Source: Aphanomyces cochlioides (Eukaryota > Oomycota > Saprolegniomycetes > Saprolegniales > Verrucalvaceae). From it: a stretch of 64,000 bases of DNA. The position numbers and the translations under genes are program-made. Under the pieces are notes generated by a model. The model worked only from the letters and a program-made list of their open reading frames with translations, was not told the origin of the DNA and made no database searches. The stretch covers positions 124,001 through 188,000 of the forward strand of contig JAHQRK010000015.1 in the NCBI GenBank assembly GCA_019828595.1, in the 5' to 3' direction. Positions 55,757 through 64,000 of this stretch are shown piece by piece; within the stretch, counting starts at the first letter, position 1; each line of letters opens with the position of its first letter.

Positions 55757-58700
55757 TTATTCCCGTCCGACCGGTCGAGACGACGCCGCTGTCGTTGTCG
55801 CCGCGTCAAGCCAAAACAACGGCGCGAATGGGTTCGACTCTGGCCGCGTCGCCATGTCAATCACATGCAATGGTACATGCTGCGTGTCGTCGAAGATCGC
55901 AGTCTGTGGCTACGAAATTCAACCTCTCACGATGGAAACACCGACATATACCTGGATTAATCCCTGTCGACGATGCTGGAGCCGTGACTTTGACGCCGCG
56001 CCGTGCGTCATCGTGTCGTTTTCACTCGCGGTGTCGTCTTCGTCTTGCATCCCAAAGGCAGAGACGACATTTGGACGCCAGAGTTGGCGCCCATCGCCCT
56101 TTTTAGCGGCCGGACGACGATCCTGGCGGTAAACACGAGGTGGGGTGAGCTTTTCGAGCTTCCCACCGACAGATCTCGACTGCCCAGCGCTGGAATTCTA
56201 CCGGGAGACGACATGAGCGCTCCCCCGAGGCGTCGACGTACTTGAATCCCCACTCGATTCGCCTCGATCCGTCGTCGAGTGCCCATTTTCATCGTCACCT
56301 ATGTCCAAGATGACGAAAATCCCCACGAGGCGTACATAGTGCCTCGTCGTTGGCAATGGATGGCCAGCGTTGATCGGCGTATTGGACGTCTCGTCCGTGT
56401 TTAAATGCATCTCGACGACGCATGGAATGGTCAACTGGAGTGGCATCTCCAAATCTTCATATCGCGACGACGGTGGAATTCTGCTCTTGTCATTTCCATC
56501 GTCATCTAGTGCATTCAACACCGTCAAGACGCCGAATTCCATCGCGATGACGAGCACATTACATGTCAATCGAGTATGCTGGACTGTTGCTGGTGTGGTC
56601 GAGAGATTCGCCATGTCGTCGTGGAGCTGATGGAGACCGGTTTGAACGAGCGCGACGAGCTGCTTCCGTCGCTTTGGAAATGTCATGAGACGCTCGATGG
56701 AATTCCCCAAGCAGCAGAGAAAACTGGGCCCGTCGCTATCGAAAAAAGTCACGACGACAAGAATGCGACGTACGACGACGCGGCGGTGGAGAAAAAACCG
56801 CCGCAAGGCGCCACGCTCGCCACGACGACTCGAAATGGCACCAAGACATCGCCAAAGTACCAAAACACGATCGTTTGATCCCTCGCCATCGTCGCGACGA
56901 GCGTGAACTAGATGGCGGCATCATCGTGTTGGTTTCCAACGAGCAAACGTACGTCGTGGTCGATGGAGGCGCCGACATTTTGATAGACAGCGATGTCCGT
57001 GACGGCCAGTCGATGCGCGTGGGGTTGATACAGCAGTGGTTTCTTGGCCGTGAGGAGCGTCGTCGTCGTCGTCGCTTCGAGTTGGCATCAAATGCGGGCG
57101 ATCCACAAGGTCTATTGTACCTTGTCGCGCGGCGGGAAGTTTCCACAATTCGACGGCGCCGCTTTCGGTGCCGCAGCAAATATGCGATGCATCGACAAGC
57201 TTTGCGACCGAGAGATTGCTCGACAAGGTGTGGAAGAACCCCGCGAGGGTCCATCCTCCTCCGTGCTGCGCAAATGTCCACAGTTTGATCTGTCCGTCGA
57301 GGGAAATCGTCGCGAAACACATCTCGCTTGGATTCTGGATCGAAACGATGCTAGAAGGACCAAGTCAGCCGCCGACCGCCGCCGCGTCCATGTATACCTC
57401 TCAGCATGCGCTTGTATCGCCCCCAAGTAGTCGGAAGCGGCGTGCTCTTGCACTCGCCACGAGTCGAGACTTCCCGACGCATCCCCCGCGACGAGCGCAA
57501 TCCCATGAGCGACTTGCAACGTGCAGACACAGTCGGCCAAGACGCCTAGTTGATGCCATCAACGACAGCGAGAGAGAGAGCGCGCGCTCCAACCTGAAGG
57601 ACGTTTGAGCATGCGCCACCGCTGTCCTGTCAATTGGAAGAGATCCAAGACGCCGTCCGACCACCCGACGATGCATTTCGCGAGGAGCGTCGAGTAGTCG
57701 AGGAAACAAATGACGGGCACGTCATGCGCGACGCCTACGCAGAGGATGGATCGAGACTCTGAACGCATCGACAGCGACGTGCCTTCGTGGCGAGTCAGCG
57801 CCAGGTCACACACTGGAAGCGCCACGTCCTCAAACAATTGGATCGACTTGACGCTGGTCGTGCCGCCAAAGAGCATGTAGCCTCGACGCGCTGCGACGCC
57901 GCGCGGTGGAGTATTGAATGGAACGTCCTACAAGAAGAAATCACTATCACGGAAGCAAGGCGCAAATGGAGGAAATACACGAAGACTCAAGAGTTTGGAC
58001 GACGACGTCAACATGCGCGCCGTGGAGTTGCGCGAGAGGAGCTCGACGATCGAGACGCGGCAGCTTTTGTCGTTGGTTTGGACGACGTAGATCCAATTCC
58101 GTGCCGCGCATTGGAAATCGCAAAAGACAAAGCTCGACTCGAATGACGGCGGCGCTAGGAGAAGGCGCATGGAGCGATCGACAGCGCCGACAACGTACCG
58201 TCAGAGGCGACGGACCGCAAGGGCAGCAAGACTTGACCATGTGCGCTCCAGACGACTAATTGCGACGATTTCGTGGTCGCCACGACGCCGTCGATGCCCA
58301 ATTTCGTCGCAAAGGCATGGACGGACGTCGACATGGCGACGGTGTGGCCATCAAGTTGATCGAAAATCGCCGCCGCGGGCTGGTCGCCGTCGTCGTGGAT
58401 TCGACGATGGATCGCGTCGAGATCCGCGACGTTCCATTCTTGCGTTCTACGACCAAAATCGTCAACGAGAGCGTGCGCGCGAGCCAGCGTTACGACGCGC
58501 CGGACGCGCTTGGAAAGATCAAGATGGAGTCTCTCCATGGAAGATACGCCATGGAACGAATGGGATGACTCTGAAATTTGGCCAAGACATGGCCCGACAA
58601 CGCATCAAAGAGCTTGACGCCGCGAGTGGAAGCTCCAATGACGCGCTGATGCATGCTGTCCATGGCCAAAGCGTGCCACTGCGTCCCCTAGACGACGACG

Positions 58701-59388
58701 ACGTGAGCGACAAGTCCCCGACTCGTTGGCATGCCTTGGCGTCTTGGATGTACAACCGCGTGGGGCATCGCAACGCCGCCGTCGCCGACTGCTTGGTTGG
58801 ACTTGGATGCCGCGACGCGATGGCCGTCGAGTACCGCAGCGCCCAGAGTCGAATGCCGCCTGTGGAATCGGCCGTGACAAATTCATGGAGCTGGCTATGC
58901 TTGACGACCGCGAGGAGACTTGCTCCGTCTTGCGAAAGCGTGCCCAAGTCGTCCAAGCTGCTGCCGTCCGCTCTACACGACGCCACGAGGATGAAAACTC
59001 ACTTGGAACGACGCACGTACTGCAGTAGAGCGCGATGGAGACCCGCGCCAAGCTGGCGAAAGACGACGAACGCATTGATCTAGACCGTCATGTCAGAGGA
59101 CACCAACTCGGGACGATCGAGCGAGCACCCATTCGGCGTATTGGACATGGAGAAACTGCTCCTTGTCGCTTGCAGGGAGCTTGAAACGAAGCTACGAGTA
59201 GAGCAGAGTCACGCCATGCGCGTCATGTCGACGCTTACTTGGCAAGTGTCGTCGTCGTGGATTTTGTAGAGATGCAAGCTCGAGCGACGGACGACGACGA
59301 GCTCGTGGTCGCGAAAGTTGAAATCGCTCGAGACGATGCCGCCACCAGCATCGAATGCATGGCGGAGCACCAGCGACGTGTCTCCCAT
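55757..59388 (-). CDS. Large WD40-repeat protein
   Basis: Exons 1-10 join in frame: 59388-59239, 59191-59129, 59079-59021, 58972-58723, 58687-58497, 58446-58199, 58154-57979, 57927-57603, 57545-57398, 57350-57121. Further exons continue toward a stop at about 55757 but I could not fix all of them. Blade-like motifs recur: GGIRLWALR, RGVKLFDALSGHVLAKF, SSQLVVWSAHGQVLL, GSLDSWRV, GQIKLWTF, GAVELWKL and DQTIVFWYF, so at least one, probably two propellers are present. Later exons carry a non-WD stretch (RRKQLVALVQTGLHQLHDD) and a C-terminal block (PQTAIFDDTQHVPLHVIDM). The overall type recalls large ciliary WD proteins, but no orthologue is claimed. The region is GC-rich, so many false frames exist. 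Confidence 0.7.
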
Positions 59389-59539
59389 CTTCTCTCCAAG
59401 CTCTCGAGAGCAGGCAATCGAGACGCCGTTTCACGCCGTGACAGTTTCGTCGCCGTGCGATTTGCCGACGGACATGGGAAGAGACGAAAAGACGAGGAGT
59501 GGGGACGAAGATGGTTAAATAGATGCGCTCCTAAAATCT

Positions 59540-61306
59540 CTACAACATGCGCAAGCAGCGCTCCGTGTCGGGGCCGTTGTAGAGCACGACGATGCTGCTG
59601 TCGGACGCGCGCGCGTTGGTCGCGACTTGTTTTGGTTCTCGCTGGCTGTTGAGACGGCGGTAGACGACGATGACAAGCGCGACCGCGACGACACCAGCCA
59701 GGACGACACACGAGATCATGATAATGCCAGTCGTTGACGTGCCGTTCTCACTGTTCTTGGCTTGGACGGACGCATCGTGAGACGTTTCGAGCGTCGTCGA
59801 TGGCTTGGACGCACCCGAGCTCTGCTTGCTTGTCGGCGTAGCTGCCGTTGTTGGTGCATTGGTTTCCACCGGTTGGACGCTCGATGGAGCATCCGTCGCT
59901 GGCGCTTCCGTCGTCGGTGCCTCTGTGGTGGGCGCGTCAGTGGTAGGAGCTTCCGTCGTCGGCGCTTCTGTGGTAGGAGCTTCAGTGGTTGGAGCCACGG
60001 TCGTGGTGGGTTTGTGTGTCGTAGTCGGCGCTACCGTTGGAGCTGGCTTGGCAGTCGTAGGAGCCACTGTCGTCGGCGCTTTTGTAGGAGCCGCTGTCGT
60101 CGGCGCTTCGGTGGGAGCTGCCGTCGGTGCAGCAGTAGGAGCAGCAGTAGGAGCTGCAGTTGGTGCTGCAGTAGGCGCCGCAGTTGGAGCTGCAGTTGGT
60201 GCTGCAGTAGGCGCCGCAGTTGGAGCTGCAGTAGGCGCCGCAGTTGGAGCTGCAGTTGGTGCTGCAGTAGGCGCCGCAGTTGGAGCTGCTGTAGGCACAG
60301 CGGTAGTAGGGACAACCTTGGGAGCGTCCGTGGGAGCCGCCGTGGGGTTCCAAGCACCACCGATCTTTGGCAAACCTGCCTTTTCGACAAAGTAACCATT
60401 GTTCCACAGCGAGGTGAATCCGTCGGCGAAGAATTGACCAGCCGAGGGACCCAAGAGAGCATCCCCCGTGCGGCCAGAGCATTCGCCGTCACTTTCGCCA
60501 GGTACTTTGAGCCACAAGTTGTAGTCCACGAGAGGATTGCCAGTGTCAGTGCCAGGAGGAGCACCAATACCAGCCGTCTTGGAGTTACACCACTCATCGC
60601 CAGTCGAGCCGCGGTAGTTGCGCGACGTATCAAAGACGCAGTGGAGGCCGCCAGTAGCACCAGACAGCGCTTGGCAGATCGGCAGCAACTGCGCATTCGT
60701 CTTGTAGTTGGATGTGTTGATCGTGATACCGTTGAGACGGCCCGCGCTCTTGAGATCGTTCAAGATGGACGACGCTTGGGCTTGGTCGGCCCAGGCAGCG
60801 ACATCGGCGTAGATCTTGGCATTGGGATTGCCCGACGAGATGAGGCCAAGCGCGGTCTTGAGGTTTTCCAAGTAGTTGTTTTGCTTGGCGCAGTTGTTGT
60901 TGGAGAGCAATCCGATCGCGTCAGGTTCCAAGACATAGATCACATCGCGGGATCCGACACGCGAGACCAAGCTTTGAATCCACGACTTGTACGAGCTCGA
61001 GTCGCGGTTGGTGCCGCCGCTCGAGAAACCGGCGGCGCAGTCCTTGTTGGGGAGACCGTAGATGACAATCGATGGGACTTGTCCATTGCACTTTTGGAGC
61101 AAAGCGTCAATGTCGTCAGCTCCTCGGTCAGTGTACCAAGTGGCGACAGCGTATTTGCTCAGTTCATTGATTGCATCTTTCAGCTGGGGATTTGCTTGAG
61201 CGCCACTCGTCCACGAGTACGGCGCCAGGGCATTGCAGATTGACGCGGCAGTCGCCGCTTGGACCAAAACGGCGCTCCCGGCCGTCAAGTACGAGAGGAC
61301 CCTCAT
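59540..61306 (-). CDS. Membrane-anchored GH6 glycoside hydrolase, copy 2, with TAAP repeat linker
   Basis: Single exon, about 588 residues from the first ATG (a longer frame starts with TTG). Signal peptide MRVLSYLTAGSAVLVQA, then a GH6 domain closely similar to copy 1: YGLPNKDCAAG, YVLEPDAIGLL, TINTSNYKTN, FDTSRNYRG, LKVPGESDGEC. The linker differs. It contains an uninterrupted run of Thr-Ala-Ala-Pro units (encoded about 60110-60310) followed by Thr/Pro/Glu repeats (APTTEAPTTE). A transmembrane helix (about 526-548) and a 40-residue tail follow; both copies have a similar hydrophobic patch in the tail (GIVIL here SIVVL). Extracellular, membrane-tethered beta-glucan cleavage is expected. The repeat run should be prone to length change. 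Confidence 0.93.
   Translation of the reverse strand: MRVLSYLTAGSAVLVQAATAASICNALAPYSWTSGAQANPQLKDAINELSKYAVATWYTDRGADDIDALLQKCNGQVPSIVIYGLPNKDCAAGFSSGGTNRDSSSYKSWIQSLVSRVGSRDVIYVLEPDAIGLLSNNNCAKQNNYLENLKTALGLISSGNPNAKIYADVAAWADQAQASSILNDLKSAGRLNGITINTSNYKTNAQLLPICQALSGATGGLHCVFDTSRNYRGSTGDEWCNSKTAGIGAPPGTDTGNPLVDYNLWLKVPGESDGECSGRTGDALLGPSAGQFFADGFTSLWNNGYFVEKAGLPKIGGAWNPTAAPTDAPKVVPTTAVPTAAPTAAPTAAPTAAPTAAPTAAPTAAPTAAPTAAPTAAPTAAPTAAPTAAPTAAPTAAPTEAPTTAAPTKAPTTVAPTTAKPAPTVAPTTTHKPTTTVAPTTEAPTTEAPTTEAPTTDAPTTEAPTTEAPATDAPSSVQPVETNAPTTAATPTSKQSSGASKPSTTLETSHDASVQAKNSENGTSTTGIIMISCVVLAGVVAVALVIVVYRRLNSQREPKQVATNARASDSSIVVLYNGPDTERCLRML
60110..60310 (-). repeat. In-frame 12-bp tandem repeat coding Thr-Ala-Ala-Pro
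   Basis: About fifteen to sixteen tandem 12-base units within the GH6 linker, with synonymous variation (GCAGTAGGCGCC, GCAGTTGGAGCT) arranged as a higher-order pattern of near-identical blocks. It is a stiff, probably O-glycosylated stalk in the protein. Confidence 0.85.
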
Positions 61307-62783
61307 GTGTGCACTCAATGAGGAATGGGGAAGTGGAAAGGAGAGGCCGTGGCAGACATGGCGGTGGCGAACGCAGATACTCGTAGCCTAGTCTCTACCG
61401 AGCGTAGATGGAACAAGCAATGGAGTCTATGAAAGTTTATATACCGCCACTATGCCATCACTACGGTACTAAAATCTCACCACTCTCAAATGTCCATCGG
61501 TCAAATTAGTCATACATTATCATCACAATACTTTAAATTTTATAGCTGCAACATTTAATACATAAAATATTATTAATTTTAAAATTAAAGCATGTATAAC
61601 ACATTTAAAGCTGCCCTTAACTACTTTAATCGTTAATATATTATGATATTTAATATTTTAATATAATATTCATTTTTGAAAGTTTTGTAGCAAACTGACC
61701 ATGTTCTGCCAATAGCACAGAGTCGAGCATGGTTAAAGCACTTGGGCGCTGCGAGAGTAAGCTGCTTGCGGACGATCTAAGGCCTAGATCGACTAGAGAT
61801 GGAAGGATGGATCGAGTTGGTCCTTGAGCCGAATAGTTAGAGCTCCAGTGGTGAGGCAAAGTGTACAATCTCGTGCTCAAGATTTGCCCCGACATGTGTA
61901 ATATCAATGTGCACCTCTAGTCTACTGTAGATGGTTCGATGGCCAGATCCAGCTCGACGAGCGTCCCGCATGGCTCTTCGTGAGAAAGAGCTGTCGCGAC
62001 GAAGCAGAACGCTCTCTTTGGAGTCGAAATCGAGGCAGAGTGAGCCAGTCTCGAGAGAGGTTTCAATGCCTTGACAACGTGGCAGAGTCGATGGACTCTA
62101 CGAGCCTTGGGATGGAATGGACAGGATGGCGCGGGTGATGAGATATCCATATGAAGAGACCACTTGGATTGGGTGAATCGACCGCTCCACCTTTGCAAAG
62201 ACGGACATGAACATGCGGAGACACGATCGCTTCGCAGGACGTTGGCCATGTGTAACTCCCCTTCATGTTTATGGTGCTCTTCGTGGCCAGCGGTTCGCCC
62301 AAGGCGACGAAAACTTTAGCCCCCACTCTGCACGAGCTCACACTTGATCAGTTGATTCGATTGAGCGAACGAGATCCACCACCGAGATTAGTCGCCGCCA
62401 CGTTGTAGCTCGGACAATGCAGACTCGCAATCGAGCCTTGTATGTCGTCCGTAGATCGCCGACTTGCTATCATATTGCTACAAAGAGCACAGGCTGCACA
62501 TCTCGCCGCATGATCTAGTCTAAGTCGATGTGATCAGCCAGTGCTTCGACAAGGTTACCTACTTCCAACACCATGCAGCATAATTGGATTCCAACTCCGA
62601 TAGCATGAGTGTCTTGACCACATGGGGCACCTCCATGACGACGGGGGACTCATGTGGGGGGATTTGTTCTGCACCTTGCATGTGCATTTGCCGCTCTTGT
62701 TGCCTCTGGTGTTGGACGACCAACCGTACCCCTTCATTCGACATTTTAGGATGCTGCTGCCATCTAGAAGATGAGGAACTACT
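61307..62783. other. GH6 copy 2 upstream region and gene-free DNA
   Basis: A TATA-like TTTATATACC (61436-61445) and a GGACATTTGAG-type motif (complement at 61486-61496) lie 130-190 bases upstream of GH6 copy 2. 61500-61680 is very AT-rich. The rest to 62783 has only short ORFs without domains. Confidence 0.4.
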
Positions 62784-62852
62784 AGGGCTATTTCAGCTAC
62801 ACTAGTCATCATGACGAGGAATCTCTTCACGACGAGATTCAACCATGAGCTC
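62784..62852 (+). repeat. Left 69-bp terminal inverted repeat
   Basis: Pairs with 63348-63416 in inverse orientation, five mismatches by eye. Confidence 0.85.
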
Positions 62853-63347
62853 CAACAAGATCAAGGGGGGTTTCAGTGTATCTCGAGAGATAGATATATC
62901 AAACGAATTTGTCGTCGAGCTCCAATTCCGTCAGCTTTGGTGAAGTTGTCTCCACTCGAACACTCAACAACAAATCCCAGTAAGATTTGACATGGGCAAT
63001 AAGATGTGATTGGATGGAATGTGTTGGGAAATATGTGTAGTATGTTCAAGGTCACCAGAGCATCCCATGCAGCAGATCCCCCAGTGACCTTCGGTCATGG
63101 ACCACTCACTTGGCGCATATAGCGCCAAGTCATCTTGATGACCGGTTTGCACGTGCTAGAAAGGCAATCGCACGTGCAAGGGAGGCCAATCACCTTATGG
63201 TGACATGATGCCTGGTGAACAATGATATGTTGGTGGGTTTAGCTAGAATTCTTAAAGTCCCACGTGTGAAATGTGTTTTTCCCTAGCATTTTCATTGGCT
63301 TATTTATTTCGTGTACTTTTCAACCAATGAAGTAGAAGACGAGCTGT

Positions 63348-63416
63348 GAGCTCATGGTTGAATCTCGTCGTGAAGAGATTCCTCGCCATGATGGCTAGTG
63401 TACCTGGAATGGCCCT
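63348..63416 (-). repeat. Right 69-bp terminal inverted repeat
   Basis: Inverse copy of 62784-62852. Confidence 0.85.
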
Positions 63417-64000
63417 TGGATCACTAGGCCTTCTCAAACGATGCATAAAGATGACAACGTCTTGATTATCTAGCTAGAGGGGACATGTTTGTCAACCATG
63501 GGGGGAGTGGGGGGGATGTTAGGGGGCTTCATGAAAAACCAGTTTAAGGCTGTGTTTTGTGTAGGAAAGGGTGTCTTCATAGTAGAGAACGGGTATTCTC
63601 TTCACAATACAGTTGATAATGCATGATAAAACGTCCTGAAGGGTTTGCATCATGGGGGGCTCTACGTCAATGTTGGGGGGAAACATGAATAATTCGGGAC
63701 TTCATCATGGCATACAATTGACCTTCATGCATGTGGTTCTGCTATACACATAGCATGTCATGATGGATGACACCACGAGACAATCACGAAGCGAAATGGA
63801 ACAGAACAAAGCGCATACAAGACGACATTCGGAGTGTTCTTCTGTGGCCATCGCTGTCAAGGTTGACAGGCACATTATCCGGATGACCTTAAATAAGTAC
63901 ATTGCAGAGACCTTGGTCACATCTTCTCACGGTAACACGCTCTAGCAATCTCCTCTCCACTGCTACATGATTGAACGCAGTGTAAATGGCGTATATGACC
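63417..64000. other. Gene-free end of the window
   Basis: No supported gene. G-runs at 63500-63526 and 63653-63682 and a TTATCCGGA motif at 63875-63883 were noticed. The last could belong to a promoter outside the window. Confidence 0.35.

Larger units (their letters stand above)
62784..63416. mobile_element. 633-bp foldback/MITE-like element with 69-bp terminal inverted repeats
   Basis: 62784-62852 and 63348-63416 are inverted copies with 64 of 69 bases identical. The inner 36 bases match perfectly and all five mismatches lie toward the outer end. The interior has no coding capacity but holds several hairpins (63048-63205). I found no clear target duplication, so the superfamily is open; long inverted repeats suggest a Mutator-like or foldback MITE. 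Confidence 0.8.

Noticed and set aside
55338..57610. Several long plus-strand ORFs between 55.3 and 57.6 kb
   Set aside because: GC-rich codons leave many frames open. Splice phase and WD-repeat motifs support the minus-strand genes.
59762..61243. Plus-strand 493-codon and 196-codon ORFs opposite GH6 copy 2
   Set aside because: They are antisense shadows of the GH6 gene; the GAAV repeats are the complement of the TAAP-coding repeat.
61307..61318. Longer N-terminus for GH6 copy 2
   Set aside because: It would start on TTG; the next ATG gives a proper signal peptide.
1..64000. tRNA, rRNA or other structured RNA genes
   Set aside because: I looked for the usual tRNA T-loop pattern and conserved rRNA stretches by eye and found none; a covariance-model search would be needed to exclude them.

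Overview
The window reads as gene-dense nuclear DNA of an oomycete, probably of the Saprolegnia/Aphanomyces type. This is inference from the gene set and gene style; no marker gene settles it. Most genes are split by very short GT-AG introns (about 38-80 bases). Intergenic gaps are often only 60-400 bases. The gene set suits a walled, zoospore-forming eukaryote: the axonemal protein CFAP206, two membrane-anchored family-6 glycoside hydrolases (cellulose is an oomycete wall polymer), a long unconventional myosin, a Rab-like GTPase, snurportin and kanadaptin. AAACCCT-like interstitial motifs also fit the oomycete telomere unit. I assembled the exon structures by hand from splice signals, reading phase and family conservation, and checked frame arithmetic for each multi-exon gene unless stated.

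Layout. 0.1-4.8 kb is mobile-element territory: a Tc1/mariner-like element with a DD34E transposase and a convergent second ORF, then a small hAT-type element with perfect 8-bp target duplication carrying a BED-finger remnant. 4.8-15.7 kb: an acidic protein with seven C-C-C-H finger repeats, acetyl-CoA acetyltransferase, a SPRY-like protein, a small hypothetical protein, kanadaptin and an unrecognised protein built from four copies of one module. 15.7-17 kb is AT-rich repeat DNA. 17-32.3 kb: a WW-like/CCDC34-like protein, a nine-unit repeat array, CFAP206, an ELMO-domain protein, an N-terminally extended Rab-like GTPase, a very unusual multi-domain glycerophosphodiester phosphodiesterase and a myosin. 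32.3-40.5 kb: two delta-9 desaturase paralogues on either side of a GH6 gene. 41-45.6 kb: a BTB/T1 protein, a coiled-coil protein and snurportin. 45.9-50.2 kb: two tandem TMTC-like membrane proteins that share a gene-conversion tract. 50.4-59.4 kb: an ankyrin-TPR protein, a 975-residue modular coiled-coil protein and a large WD40 protein. 59.5-61.3 kb: a second GH6 gene. 61.3-64 kb: no recognised gene, but a 633-bp foldback element with 69-bp terminal inverted repeats.

The genes mostly serve unrelated housekeeping, cytoskeletal and wall functions, and no operon-like pathway is seen. What links them is duplication (desaturase, GH6, TMTC) and shared short promoter modules: TTATCCGGA, CCAAT/ATTGG hairpins and a GGACATTT family. 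The strongest candidates for undescribed biology are the GDPD that combines CBM20, discoidin and cyclic-nucleotide-binding-like domains, the four-module protein with matching intron positions, the W..R..FL-module protein, and the tandem GGACATTT array upstream of CFAP206.
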